DNA of 64,000 nt. Source: Phytophthora sp. 'mugwort'. Lineage: Eukaryota; Oomycota; Peronosporomycetes; Peronosporales; Peronosporaceae. Numbering within the stretch: position 1 is the stretch's first letter; each line of letters begins with the position of its first letter. Below, in pieces: positions 32,437-43,599 of this stretch. A model generated the notes under the pieces. It made no database searches. It was not told the origin of the DNA and saw nothing but the letters and a program-made list of their open reading frames with translations. Position numbers and translations under genes: made by a program. The stretch covers positions 3,155,001-3,219,000 of the forward strand of contig JAUCEF010000013.1 in the NCBI GenBank assembly GCA_033558025.1, in the 5' to 3' direction.

Positions 32437-34920
32437 ATATAAACTCTTTTCTCTCAGCCCTCTTGCTGCGTTGGCAGGATGCCACTGTCCGACCCCCGTT
32501 TCAAGCAGACCAGTCTCCACTTGGTCGGCCCTCCCCAACTATCCGCGTGTCTTCCACGCCATAAGGAATTTCCATGCTGTGTTTATCGCTACGATATTCG
32601 AAACGCTGTGGTCAAACAGCTTTTGTGAATATATCTGCTACATTTTCAGTAGTCGAGACGTAATCCACAATCACTGCGCCATCCTCAAGAACTCCGCGAT
32701 CATTCTTGCCTCTTTGGCAAATCGCTGGACCTTTTTGCTGTTACCCCCCCCCCCTCCTGTTCGCAATGGCTTGAAGATGCTTTGGTTGTCATAGTAGACT
32801 GTGGATGCCCCTTGATTAAGCTTCAGCTCATCTAGGAGTTGCGGCACCCACACCACATTATCCAAGCAATCCGAAGCCGCCACTAGCTCCAATGCGCACG
32901 TGTTGGTCGTAAACGTCCCGGTGCATTTCCGCATCCACGTACGGCCGTTCATTTGCAGCACGAACCCTGTGGTTGAACGACTTGTGTCGTTACACATAAC
33001 GTGATCTGCGTCTGAGTATGCTGTCACCAGCGGCAATGCATCCACAGGTCCATACATTAGGCCGAGGTGCTTAGTGCCAATTGAGTATCGAATATCACGC
33101 TTAGCAATGGTGTAACTCTAGAGATTGAAAGAACCATTGTACTTTTCCAAACACCGAAAAACATTGCCATGCCAAGTCGAGGGCATGCCACAGCGTACTG
33201 GAGAGAGCCAATAATCTCCCTGCATGGCAGCGAGTTGCCGTTGCCTTTTGGCTTGTCCGTCTACGCAGCAGGTATGCGTGGTTATGCATCGGCGGGGACC
33301 GGACCGCTTTCGCATTTCCATCCGAAATATCGACACCATTTTCTCCACGTAAGCCGCTTGTGACAGACACGATATCATACCAGGCTCAAAACTGATTACC
33401 ATGCCGAGCAAGTGCTTAACCCAGTCCTTCCCCTTAAACTTAGCACTCTGCTCACGAACTACAATCTCGATGTCCGATGGCTTGGCAGCGATAATGATGT
33501 CATCAACGTACACAGTAAGATAAACCATGCCATTTACTCCATCCCGATAATAAATACCAAATCAAACGCACACTGCTTAAAACTTACGTTGCACCAGGTA
33601 CGCGCGTAGTGTGTTGTTCCAGATTCGAGATGCTTGCTTAGTCATAGAAACATTTTAGCGGTCGACAAACCCGATCAGTTCCATCGCGATAGCCCTCGAA
33701 CTGCTCCATGAAGTTGTCGACGTCCACGAGCTCGTCATTTAGAAAAGCCGTCACAAAATCCACGTCTGTGCAGTCCAACCCCAGCACGAGCGCAATAATC
33801 ATGACGAGTCGAACGGATTGAATTCTCACCGCTGGAGAATACGTTTGCAGGCAATCAATACTAAATTTTTGGAGAATGGCCAACCGTGCTTTGAACCGCT
33901 CGGTCTTGCCTTTATCACTCCGTTTGACGACCAAAACCAGGGCTGAGGTGAATATTCATCCGCTTCTTTTTTATCGATTATGGTCGAGGCACGAGTTCCC
34001 ACGTCAAATTCCTCATCAAGCTGTCATACTCCGCATCCATTGCTGCAGGCCACTGCGCTGCGTGTTCCGAAGCCAGTGCCTGCCACACAGTCGTAGGGTT
34101 GGCCAGCTCACTAACGATCCCAAATAGCATGCACGTCATCAGTGTGCACGTCATCACCAACTGTGACGGGTAAAAACGTGTGGTCGAGTCGACGTACGCG
34201 TTGGCTGTATCTGACCATTTGTAACAACGCTTCTGCCTACGTCACGCCATGCAGGATGTTGAATTGCTGCTGTGGTTACGGCCGTCGGGGGCGAAGAAGT
34301 CCTCCTTCCACCATCGCTATAGCTGCCGGCAGCACTTGATGACGAACTACCGCCAGAAGTTCCAAAAAAAATACTGGCTAAACTCGAGTCATCGGCAGAA
34401 TCACTCACGTCAGCCCTCCCACTTTCACCAGCAATATCCACTGTAGTAAATCTCCCACCGAAGTGGACAGGTTCCTCTGAATCATCACTGCTGCTGCTTG
34501 AACCTTCACGTCGTATCGTTCTAGTATCAGCCTCAACAACATCTGACAGCATGTCGTCGCACCCAGTTTGGTTTTGCTCCTTCGGGATCTAGTCAGGAGC
34601 ATGCACCAGAACCGCATTCACAGGAAGTCGAAAAAAACGACATCAGATAGATCAACTTGGTTGCCGTTGTAGCGTCGTGCTAGTAGGCGTGTGCACATAC
34701 GTGCTATTCACAGTGATGTCCTCATGAAAAGAGACGTCGCGCCGCTCAATTAGTTCACCAGTACGCATATCCCAGAAGGTGATATTCAAGTGAGCTTTCG
34801 GCGTAACTAAGGAGAAGAGTAGGAATTGCCTTCGGGTTCGACTTGCTTGATCTTTTCTTTTTGGGAACTTGCGCGAAAGCGACACAGCCACACACACATA
34901 AGTTGCCAACCTTCGGCCTT
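32437..34920 (-). pseudogene. Ty1/copia polyprotein, downstream part (split by Polinton)
   Basis: Read on the minus strand from 34920 to about 32640, the segment holds the end of integrase (VFGCVAF-type motif, seen here as CGCVAFAQVPKKKR), then reverse transcriptase (DVDFVTAFLNDEL, and the catalytic YVDD at about 33510-33499) and RNase H (AYSDADHV, TTNTCALELVAA, YYDNQS). Frames change repeatedly and stops occur, so it is defunct. A run of about 12 G on the minus strand (about 32,745-32,756) interrupts RNase H. The upstream integrase core lies beyond the Polinton at 53,687-54,600; both parts are on the same strand and meet exactly at the 6-bp duplication. Confidence 0.85.
34915..34920. other. 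Target-site duplication, left copy
   Basis: GGCCTT immediately precedes the left terminus of the Polinton. The same six bases follow the right terminus at 53,687-53,692. Six base pairs is the length characteristic of Polinton/Maverick integration. Confidence 0.9.
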
Positions 34921-35050
34921 AGTACTATATACTGGCACATCACGCCGGCAGTTTTTTTTCTTTACATTATCTTACAAGGAGAATAGGTTCAATCGTTTCT
35001 AATGCCCAGCGATTGTTTCTAACCAGACAACCAATCCATAACCTCAGAGC
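34921..35050 (+). repeat. Polinton left terminal inverted repeat
   Basis: Starts AGTACTATATACTGGCACAT and pairs as inverted repeat with 53,557-53,686. By hand alignment there are about 11 mismatches and no gap over 130 bp; similarity fades after GAGC at 35,050. Contains an 8-T run after CCGGCAG. Confidence 0.92.
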
Positions 35051-35180
35051 TTTAGGAGTCATTTAACTCATTTTAACGATTAAAGCTCCTTCAGCAACAG
35101 TACCATGCACCTCCCTTATTAATTAAATTTTCTCAAAAAAAAATAAGGGGCTATGTATATAGATACACCCAACTGATAAC

Positions 35181-35493
35181 ATGTCGAACGAACTAACTTC
35201 CGGAAAATACAAGGGCACCCAGATCGAAGAAGTATATTCTTCTGATCCTCGTTACTGTTGATGGGCATTCAATCAACCCAGTTTAAATATTGGGAAGGAG
35301 ATCAAAATATTCAAAATATTCTTACACGCGAAATTCTTAACTGATGATAATTCATCTATGATGACGTGGGGAAAATATCGAAGGTAAGTCTCTCAAGCAG
35401 ATCTGTCGAACTGATCCCAGTTACATCGATTGGCTTCATAAGAGTCAATTTGTAATTGACCAATGCACTAATCTATTAGCAGAATTGAACTAA
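35181..35493 (+). pseudogene. Small protein with two ExoX-C-like repeats
   Basis: A coding frame starting MSNELTSGKYKGTQIEEVY contains SDPRYC, then an in-frame TGA where most relatives would have a polar residue, then WAFNQP and MTWGKY. A 1-2 nt frame slip follows, after which the same pattern recurs: GKSLKQICRTDPSYIDWL. Both halves follow the rule G-K-Y-K-G, hydrophobic pair, D-P-x-Y, W, seen in the small ExoX C-terminal-like domain present in viruses and phages. Function unknown; nucleic-acid binding is an inference. It is the leftmost gene of the element and is inactivated by one stop and one shift. Confidence 0.55.
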
Positions 35494-36214
35494 GATATTA
35501 GTTTTTTTTCTTAAGCTGTGGTATAGCTTAATACCCCCCAGTTAGTCTATCGAAGGTTAGTTCTTGTTTGGACACAACCAATACTAACATATTGGTGCCC
35601 TAGCATCCAGCATTCACACCTAGGATCTGAATCGCTTGGAGGACATCACGCTCTGTTAGACGACTAACGTTAACAATGAGAACATGTAAGGATGTGGTTT
35701 GTAAATACGACACATTTTACATCGGTTACGTATGGGTAAAACCTTTGGTCCCGACACAATTGATATACGCACAGTCTGGTGCAGACGTAAAGTTTCTATC
35801 GTCCAAGGCAAAGGTCACGGGTTCGAGTCCCATCGATAACACATTTTATTTTGCATAGTTTGCATAAATTGCACATAAGGAGGCGCCGCGCGACACCACG
35901 ACATCTTCCAAGGATCACGTATGTGAACTACACTCATGGTACACGCAATCATTATCATGATGACGAAACCAGAGAATGTCCCGGAGTCTCCAGCCAATCA
36001 GATAGTCAATAGAGTGTGAGTGTAGGTTTGCATGTGATGTAGAGGAATGGTTGGTCACCGTGCGGAGAATATCCAGCGTGGCACAAAGGACACACAAGAG
36101 CCTCCATGGCGGCTTAGATATAGCGCTAGCGAACTAAGGACCGCCCAAAATGAATCACTTCCAAATTTCTTTTCTACTCGACAACTCCTTCTCCTTCTCC
36201 TCCGCCCCACATCA
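35494..36214. other. Polinton region without recognised gene; tRNA-like T-arm
   Basis: About 720 bp. At about 35,812-35,835 the sequence GGTCACGGGTTCGAGTCCC resembles a tRNA T-arm (B box), but no matching acceptor, D-arm or anticodon stem could be built. Short open frames on both strands have no recognisable motifs. The stretch may hold promoter sequences of the flanking structural genes. Confidence 0.4.
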
Positions 36215-37725
36215 TTACAGAACACGGTTAGTTAGAGACCACGTCTGATAGTCAAGAAGACCATTAACCAGCTCAGGGGTGAGATCACCACTGATCGATG
36301 CGATTTTAGCTACCTCATTAGTGAATTGGTGGAAATCGTAGTCATGGCTGATATCGAAGGTCTGCTGGGAACCGATACGAACATTAAAGTTTCTAATAAT
36401 GGATCCGGTGTAGAGAGTCCAAGGAGCTGAATCGAAAGGACTTTGGAACTCCTGAACTGCAGCTGAGGCAAATCTACCAGTTTGCTCGACAAAAGGCATC
36501 AAGATTACATACTTTGCATTCTTAATAGAAGCCGATAGCTGGAGATCGAATGCAGCATTAAGTGAGTCGATTGCTTACCAGTGCCAGCACGCTGGTAGAA
36601 CCACTGAGCATAGCAATCATTGAACCGAACCTTCTTGACTGGCTTTGAGATAGGGGTCGCTTGAGGGTTCTCAAGATGCACAAGCGGAACGTGAAGTGGT
36701 AAAAGGCATGTAAGCAACGTCAACAGTAGGCTCGAGCGCATTGACAACAGTACTGAACCCTGCAGAAGCAGCAAGGACTGCAGCATTCGGATTCCCAGTA
36801 GAAGAAGCAGAAACCATGATTGGACAGGTATTACTGGAGGCAAGAGTAGTGCTGGTTAGAGACATACCCTTCGAAGCATCCACGGCAATAGCAGAGGTAC
36901 CCTGATTGACTCTAAAGCGGAGGCGGATTTGGGGGTTCGCCATGAGATCTAACTCCTTGAAAATAGGGTGAAGATCAGTTAGTTTTACCTTTAGCATGTA
37001 GTTCCACGTCCCCATAATTCCATTAGCCGTGGCGACGCCAGCTACGAAGGTACCACGCGCCAGTTGATTTGAGATTGTGGTAGAAGCTGCAGCAGCACCA
37101 AGTGAAGGCCACGACGTGGAGAAATCAGATCCAGCGTTAGGAGGGTTCGACAACAGACGCTTTACAAGACCACCGTTAGCGATGGAGGCTCCTCCCGAGG
37201 GACCAGTTGTAGCGAACGAAGATGAGAAGGCAGTGTTTATGTATCCATTTCCAGTAGTCGAGCTTGTAGCTGAGTTGTACAAAGCTGACTGAGCAGCATC
37301 CGGATAAGGAATGATTCAGCTCCGTGCCTCGCAACGTACTGAGGACTGTAGCTTGTCTGAGCGCGGACATTGTTTCAAAACAGCTTGTAATCAGCTATCG
37401 AGACAATGGTCTTGCCATTGATTTCCAGAGACATGCTATCGATGACATTCCAGTTACCACACTTCAAAGTAGCACAGAAGCGATTGGCAACAGCGGTCTG
37501 AACAGTAGCACCATTTTTCATCGAGATCTTGTATGGGAGCATGATGTATGCATCGCGAAGACACGTAAATCCTTCAGAGCCGTTTAGCTGAGCTGTAGCA
37601 TCGATAGTGATAACACCATTCTGGCACGAGCCTTGATTCAGATCGATCACAAAAGGTACGCGTTTGCCAGAAGATACCTTGATCTCCGGATCGCTTTGTA
37701 GCGAGCTCTGGTATACTTTCGTTGA
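36215..37725 (-). pseudogene. Polinton major capsid protein (double jelly-roll)
   Basis: Coding fragments in several frames follow each other on the minus strand: about 37725-37375 (LNGSEGFTCLRDAYIMLPY, NWNVIDSMSLEINGK), 37282-36671 (LKVKLTDLHPIFKELDLM, RLRFRVNQG) and about 36620-36215 (NDCYAQWFYQ, then VILMPFVEQ and LYTGSIIRNFNVRIGSQ). Together they span about 500 residues, a typical size for the capsid protein of Polinton-like viruses. At least two frame changes and a missing start codon show it is dead. It would form the hexameric capsomers of an icosahedral shell. It lies head-to-head with the protease remnant. Confidence 0.8.
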
Positions 37726-37730
37726 AATTA

Positions 37731-38183
37731 AATAATATAAGCGATCTTATTAAAGCAATTACCACCGACCACGATCTTATCGAGATTGCAGATCGAATTG
37801 AGTACAAATGGATGGAATATTTGAATCGAATGAAACATCGAGACCGCTCCCAAAGAAAGGTACATACTTGGTCTTATTAAGCATTTTAAATTTTAAATAT
37901 ATAATTTATGATTCAAATTATAAGCAAAAAATCCTTTTAATAATGTAAGGCCTCCTAACTTGATGTAGGTCATTGGACAGCTGTTCATAAAGGTGAATAC
38001 TTCGATAGTATGGGCGAAGCAGCTCCTACCAAGTATGGAATTGGAAAGTACAATCCCAAACAGTATCAAGGTACTTATGGAGACTATTGCGGTATATGGT
38101 GCATGCTCTGGTTGTATTGCAAACAAAACAATCTGATTGGACTATTGAACCGGTTCAAAGACTTAAATTTAACCATTCTCTAA
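37731..38183 (+). pseudogene. Adenain-like cysteine protease of Polinton
   Basis: Remnants of about 150 codons. The C-terminal half is readable in one frame: GHWTAVHKGEYFDSMGEAAP (catalytic His codon at 37,971 and the acidic residue in YFDS), then YGDYCGIWCMLWLY, where the cysteine of a CG-x-x-C segment matches the nucleophile region of adenovirus-type proteases. Upstream pieces (IEIADRIEY; PKKGTYLVLL) are in other frames. Such proteases mature capsid proteins during assembly. The gene is broken by at least two shifts and has no clear start. Twelve bases separate its stop from the next gene. Confidence 0.72.
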
Positions 38184-38194
38184 ATAAATCAATC

Positions 38195-38945
38195 ATGAAA
38201 TATAATCATGACATTCATAAAGAATTAGCAGTTTCAGCGTCGATTTCAGAGACAAAGCTCAAGCCAGCGTTCAAGACCGGTACTCTCTCCTTGACTAAAG
38301 ATGAGTGAGTGGTTCTGGTGCTACGCTTCATCTTCATCCTGAATCGTATGCTAAAGCTCTTCGAGCTAAAAATCTGGTACTGGAAACGCGTTTAGCTATC
38401 ACACATATGGAGATCGGCTATCCGTTTAAGCACATGCAAGGAGGAGGCATGCACGGGGCGAGCATTTGGTCAAAAAATTGGGGAGGAGTAAAATCCGCTT
38501 TCAAATCGCAAAGGATTCTGGGATTTGTCTCGTGTTGCTGATGCGGCTGTTCCCGCTCTTGCAACCGCACTCGGAGCGCCACAGGGTGCTATTCCACCGA
38601 GAGCTGCCATCCGCTCTATGACTGGTATCGTGTTTATGATAGCGGCAGTGATACTAATGATCTTGGAGGACGTCTGACAATGGTTAATGTTAAGAAAGGA
38701 GCCGAACGTGCTCTCGCGTACACGAAGCGTAAGGGGAGTCTTACAGACGCTGTCGATGCTGGAGAAAAGTTTCTCCTAAGCAAAACTAGCAAACCTGAAC
38801 ACGGTGATTTGATTAAGATAGTTTGTGGTGAAGTCCGCGTCGCTACGGAGTAGGCGTTGCCAATCCAAAAGGTAAGAGGTTAGCAAAGGGTTCTCAAGAA
38901 GCTAAGGACCACATGGCGAAGATACACGCCATGAAGAAGCCATGA
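38195..38945 (+). pseudogene. Putative minor virion protein of Polinton
   Basis: Starts at the ATG at 38,195 (MKYNHDIHKEL) and is readable through frame changes to IHAMKKP and a stop at 38,945. Visible segments are GATLHLHPESYAKALRAKN, a Gly-rich GGGMHGASIWSKNW, the Ala-rich VADAAVPALATALGAPQG, and a basic tail GKRLAKGSQEAKDHMAKIH. Position directly after the protease, and the mix of hydrophobic and basic segments, suggest an internal minor capsid or membrane-active protein; this is inference. Three or more frameshifts are needed to read it through. Confidence 0.5.
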
Positions 38946-39017
38946 AGAAGCCATGACGAAGTCCGGGGGTAGATTTAGAATGTGATTTAGTAGAGAAAAC
39001 AAAACTAATGAAGAAGT

Positions 39018-39900
39018 TTATTGTTTTGGTCTTAGCAAAAGCATGATCGAAACTGAAGTATCGCGGAATTTTACCTTCTGGTCATTTTGGTTATAGATAC
39101 TGATTGTAATCGTTGATCGAGAACCAAATTATGGCAATTCATCCACGCATATTGTGATGGCTTATAGTTGATCAGCTGACCAAATACTGGCGTCACCTCT
39201 ATCAAAGGCACTTAAGATATCGCCAGAAGCAACATAATCGTTTTTGATCAGATCACAGCGTACAATGTATGAACTGGGTGGGTAAATCTGTGGGATGATA
39301 TTGGATAGTTAAGCGCTTGCAACTGTCGCTGAGTAAGAAGGATATGTAGCTACAGTAAGACCAAGTACCGAACCAAATGCAGCATTATTGATGATATAAC
39401 GCGAGTTGTAATTGGTGATCCAGTACCACCAGCTGCGTATAGTCCAGTAGCAGGTCTCTGAATCCAGCTGGAAGGCTCGACGGAGTAGGAGAGAAATCTA
39501 TCTGAGCTGCGTAATAGACACTGTCCTCCGTTAGTTTGATATAAAATACGTTGTTACCAGATCCGTCAAGAAGAGAGGCCCCTGCATTAACGAGAGCTGT
39601 CTGAATACTTCGGTTGATATCACCGTAACTATAATATCCATCTGGTAGTGAAATACTGAGTGTAGAAGTGGTTGCAGACGTCGGAACCTCGACTTGGAAC
39701 GTCGAGTTTTGGAATTGAATAGAATCGATGTTGTACTCACTGTTAAAGAGACTGATTGATTGAATTGCGCAAACAACATCGCAAAAGTCAGCTGCAGATC
39801 CCAGAAACTGATAGTTCCACGACGAGTTGTATCCGTCGGCTACGAGATTGGTACTATCGATTTTTAAGAAGCTGCCATGATGAAGTATATCATTATCGCC
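39018..39900 (-). pseudogene. Polinton penton (single jelly-roll) protein
   Basis: The N-terminal two thirds is open: SFLKIDSTNLVADGYNSSW, FLGSAADFCDVVCAIQSIS, and LPDGYYSYGDINRSIQTAL, ending SSLPAGF. The C-terminal part continues in other frames to KNDYVASGDILSAFDRGDA, then ITISIYNQNDQKVKFRD and a stop at 39,018. The length (about 290 codons) and pattern fit the penton protein that caps capsid vertices in Polinton-like viruses. No in-frame ATG remains at the 5' end, which overlaps the end of the ATPase frame. Confidence 0.65.
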
Positions 39901-39919
39901 GAGATTTAGATGATATTTA

Positions 39920-40601
39920 TTAATATTCTTCAGTCTTGACTGGTTTATCAAAGTTGTACCTGATTTGACCCTTTACAGAATCGATGAGAAGCATCTGACC
40001 TTTTCGTTCGGTAGCCTGGTTATAATAGTAGACGATTGACCGATCATCTACGCCTTTGATACTAAATCTTTGACAACCATCTGTAAATCTCGCTTTGAAT
40101 TGGCTTTTAAGATTGCTACGTACTCAGAATTCAAGCGAATCATCTTGTCAGTTGCGAAGTAGCTGTGGCTTAGAAATATGGTGCTCAACTTGAAATGAAG
40201 TCCGCGCGTAAAGTAATGGGAAAGATATTCTTCTGGAGTAGCTTGTCGTTGCTGTAGTCGTCTATGATAAGAAGCTCAGGTATTGGAACTCATGGGTGTA
40301 TGACGTACTTGATCAAATTTCGGAGGTGTATCTGGGTCAGCAAAAGTAATGAAATCTTCAACCTTCTCGCGGAGGTACTCGTACAGTTCTTGATGTGGAT
40401 TACGAACAATAATCGTTAAATGAGCGAATACATGGGGAGAATGCTTGAGAATGAACATACATAAGTTGTTCTTCCCACTGAATGAGGGTCCAAGGACAAC
40501 CATTCTAAATAGCTTTTTATGTCAAGCGCAGGAATATCGCCTATGCCGGCAGACTTGAACTTTTTCGGCAACGAAGCACCAAAATCTGGAATAGCGCTCA
40601 T
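39920..40601 (-). pseudogene. Genome-packaging ATPase (FtsK/HerA type)
   Basis: Starts MSAIPDFGASLPKKF at 40,601. The P-loop region reads VVLGPSFSGKNNL (about 40,497-40,459): the usual Thr/Ser after the P-loop Lys is Asn here, seen also in some viral packaging ATPases. A Walker B segment LLIIDDYSN is found in another frame near 40,262, and a C-terminal part (FKARFTDGCQRFSIKG) leads to a stop at 39,920. At about 227 codons it has the size of Polinton ATPases, which pump DNA into the capsid. Broken by at least two shifts. It diverges from the fibre gene with about 49 bp between starts. Confidence 0.72.
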
Positions 40602-40650
40602 GTCGCGTCTTTTAATCGCTGGATCTATATAGATTGAGATAAAAACAAAC

Positions 40651-41988
40651 ATGAGTTCTGGTTTCTCGTATCCTCAGCCAATATTCATATCACTGATCTA
40701 CAATCCTGAATTCTATCTGTCGTTAGACACTAGTGTATTTAACATACGAATATGCGCAGAGTTTATACATTCGCAAGAATGATTACCGACTAACCTATAT
40801 TACCGGTATTACTCCTGGACGGCATCACTAGATGTAGCCCGTACAAACGAAGATATTGGTGGCATTGGGGCACTATCTTGTAGCAGTCTAAATGCGAATG
40901 GCTCCAACGTGTCATCTGCTCCTGATTATGTCTAAGGTGTTAATTCATTCTCAGCTGCTACCATCAATGGTACGAGAATATATTCTGGCACGATTGGCGA
41001 CTTCGTATCGCTTCAAATCGGTTCTACGACAATGATATCATCAAGTCGTAATATTTCAAACATTGGTACGATATCTGTTACATCGCTTACAGGTACCCTC
41101 CAGACTGCCGCTCAGCGTAATATTTCGGGTGTTGGTACGGTGGCTTCTCTAAGCGTATCTGGCAACATGACCTCGAGTGGGTTGCTTAATCGGAGCTTGG
41201 TATAAACAGCTTGGCATCGACTGATACCTATCCATCAAAGCAAGCGGTTTTGATTACCTTGACTCGAGCTACACCAGAATGTGCCGATTTTTGGGATCTA
41301 GCCTTTCGCCGGTGGAATTTTTCAAATAGAGGTACATAATGGTAGCGCTGGCACGTCTGCGAATGCCTGCTGCGTCGAATGCATCAGTTCGTCAGACCTC
41401 CGTTTCGGGACAGGTAATACGACTCAGATGATTTTGACCGCCGGGGGCCGAGTCAGGATCGGTACGACCTCTCCTTGCTGTCCATTAAATGTTCCTGGTC
41501 TAGCCTCTTTCACGTTTGGGACGGGTGGTAGTACGGTCTACAGACTGAGGACTGACTCAGAAGTGACCGAGAGCGCTCTAGGCCCTATAGGCTATAGCGT
41601 TAGTGCTGTGTTCGGAGGCTACATAGCTTGCAGTTCAATGGCTATGACATCAGACAGACGCCTTAAGCAAAATATTCAATTTGCACCTCTTGATCGTATC
41701 AAACGACTGCATGATAGCGTTGATGTCTACCTATACGATTGGATTGAATCGGAGAATTGTCCCGGGTCATGAGGTAGGAGTCTAAGCCTAAGATCTCGTC
41801 TCGGCACATTTGACTGATTTGGTGTCCGTTTTCTATAGAGATGATATCGAAGAGGGACCCGACCCATCGCTTGAGCCAGCAAAACAGCAACTCAACGTTG
41901 ATTATAGTCGTATAGCTGCATACAATATGAAGATGATTCAGTACTTAATTAAAAAGATTGAGGATCTGCGGGCGATTATAAGATAAGG
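40651..41988 (+). pseudogene. Fibre-like protein with Peptidase_S74 chaperone end
   Basis: Starts MSSGFSYPQPIFISLIYNP at 40,651 and continues, with frame changes and stops, for about 445 codons. The middle contains repeats of the type NIGTISVTSLTGTL / GVGTVASLSVSGNM, typical of beta-helical or trimeric fibres. Near the end is SDRRLKQNIQFAPLDRIKRL followed by LYDWIES, the signature of the intramolecular chaperone (Peptidase_S74) that folds and then cleaves itself from tail spikes. The last stretch (YNMKMIQYLIKKIEDLRA) is the usual C-terminal helix. Likely the receptor-binding spike of the virion. The TAA at 41,986-41,988 ends the gene. Confidence 0.72.
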
Positions 41989-42085
41989 TTAGTGTCTTTG
42001 ACAATGGTAAGAACCGAAGCGATCCATACTATCAAATATATAGCGGACTGAATTAGTAAGCAATTTCTTTGGAGCCAACATAATC

Positions 42086-42157
42086 ATGGGTTGCGGAGCG
42101 AGTAAGGACCTCAGAACAAATTTGACTACCGATGAACCAAGTCAAATCATTGGCTAG
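42086..42157 (+). CDS. Tiny ORF with N-myristoylation-type start
   Basis: A 23-codon frame begins MGCGASKDLRTN, matching the Met-Gly-Cys-x-x-Ser myristoylation/palmitoylation pattern of membrane-anchored proteins. It stops at a TAG after SQIIG; downstream in another phase there is more potential coding sequence toward 42,350 (SVILEISISDKKS), so this may be the head of a longer broken gene. No family recognised. Confidence 0.3.
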   Translation: MGCGASKDLRTNLTTDEPSQIIG

Positions 42158-42213
42158 ACTTTATTGAAAGCGAATCAAATCATAGTTTTAGGTGATGGCA
42201 GGCCCTAGGCAGT

Positions 42214-42233
42214 CCGGGAGGGGCTCCGCCCGC
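42214..42233. repeat. GC-rich hairpin motif, copy 1
   Basis: CCGGGAGGGGCTCCGCCCGC, a strongly GC-rich block in AT-rich surroundings. It differs at two of 20 positions from the block at 45,253-45,272 and can form a short stem. Both lie between coding remnants of the Polinton. Confidence 0.5.
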
Positions 42234-42379
42234 TCCATAGTGTGTTTCTCCCCACACAGAGACCTGATGGCGAATCTGTAATACTTGAGATTAGTATTAG
42301 TGATAAAAAATCAACGTATACCGTGGATATCGAAATAAACTCATGGTAAATGGAATAAGCTAGATAGCAAACGTTTTAC

Positions 42380-43575
42380 AGTTTTTGTTTTTTCTTTGGT
42401 TGGTAAGCCCATACTCCCCCACCTTGGGTCTGAGTCGATGCATCCACCTTCTTGTTAGTTTTGTCTAAATCAGTTGCCCACACAGCTGCCTGTGTCTTCT
42501 GAGATCGATCGTTGATGGTTAGGTTCTTCATGATAGCTTTAAGCTCAGCAACATTAAGATCAGCGTTATCACCATACCTGCCACCAGAACTTGAAATAAT
42601 GCGCGGATTAAAAAAAACATTATCTCTGACTATAGTAGGCGAGTGATAGTATCTCTAAAGTCGCTATCATGAAAGTTAATTGCTGTACATATCTACAGTG
42701 AGAGACTTTAGCTGCTTTATGATGCTTGTAGCATCATTGCCTAATTAAAACTCTCCTTAGTTTATCATACTCGGCTCGTAAAATCTGAAGCGGGTCCTCG
42801 AGCTTATCACGGAAATTATACTGGAGGTGGTGATGGCAAGGATCTCCTTGAACATTGTTTTGTCCTCGATGCTATTTATTGTAAGCATCTTGGTCAATGT
42901 GTTGTATATATACAAGAGTTCGGATCATGATTTGAAGACTATCACTAATCTGGCGTTTAGGACCGCATTTCCGACGGTTAGGCTGAATAATTACGAGTAT
43001 TTTGGCATCCAGATCTGGCAAACGAATGTACTTGCTACCAAGCTGGTGATATACATACGCACTAGGTGTTGCTAACCCCTGAATTTCATTCAGGTTGTAG
43101 GTTCTACCGCGTCTGACTACTCCATCCAATGGAACTATACCAGCGCCTTTTAGACCACGACCCTCTAATTTAGGGCGAGCGTCAGAATATCGCTTAGCTT
43201 TAGAATTATATACAGACTTCGTAGCTTTAAGTGCCGATTTTGTAGCTTTTAAAGCTGATCTTAATGATTTTAAGTTTGACCCTTTCACAGCTTCCTTAGC
43301 TGCTTTATATCGCTTCTGAGCCTCGCCATATGCTTGAAAGCAGTCTCGGCATCATCATGAATCTTCTACAGGACTTCATCGTGATCATATGGCTCCTCAC
43401 TTTGCTTTTTCACATCAGATACATTGCTGAAGATGACATTTCGAATAATCTTGAGATTAGCATTTTTTACATTCTCTACCATTTTCAGCTCATCTTTTGT
43501 TGCTGGAGCTTCAACATTACTCGCAGTCTCATGAGCAACTTCCAACTCACTAAGCAGAAATAGAAAGGTATCCAT
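42380..43575 (-). pseudogene. Conserved Polinton protein of unknown function
   Basis: Coding segments on the minus strand: an N-terminal Glu-rich part from about 43575 (SELEVAHETASNVEAPA), then a Lys/Ala-rich coiled-coil (SLRSALKATKSALKATKSVY), then LGSKYIRLPDLDAKILVI and VGPK-type basic residues (seen as CGPKRQISDSLQIMIRTL), and a C-terminal part DLNVAELKAIMKNLTIN ending KKKQKL before the stop near 42,380. At least three frame changes separate them. The block looks like one gene of about 400 codons. I cannot assign a function; the Lys-rich helix suggests a DNA-binding or core protein. Confidence 0.5.
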
Positions 43576-43599
43576 CCATCGAATATTTTTTTAGTAAAT

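Noticed and set aside
35720..35870. Complete tRNA gene
   Set aside because: Only the T-arm fits; no acceptor, D-arm or anticodon stem pairing could be found.
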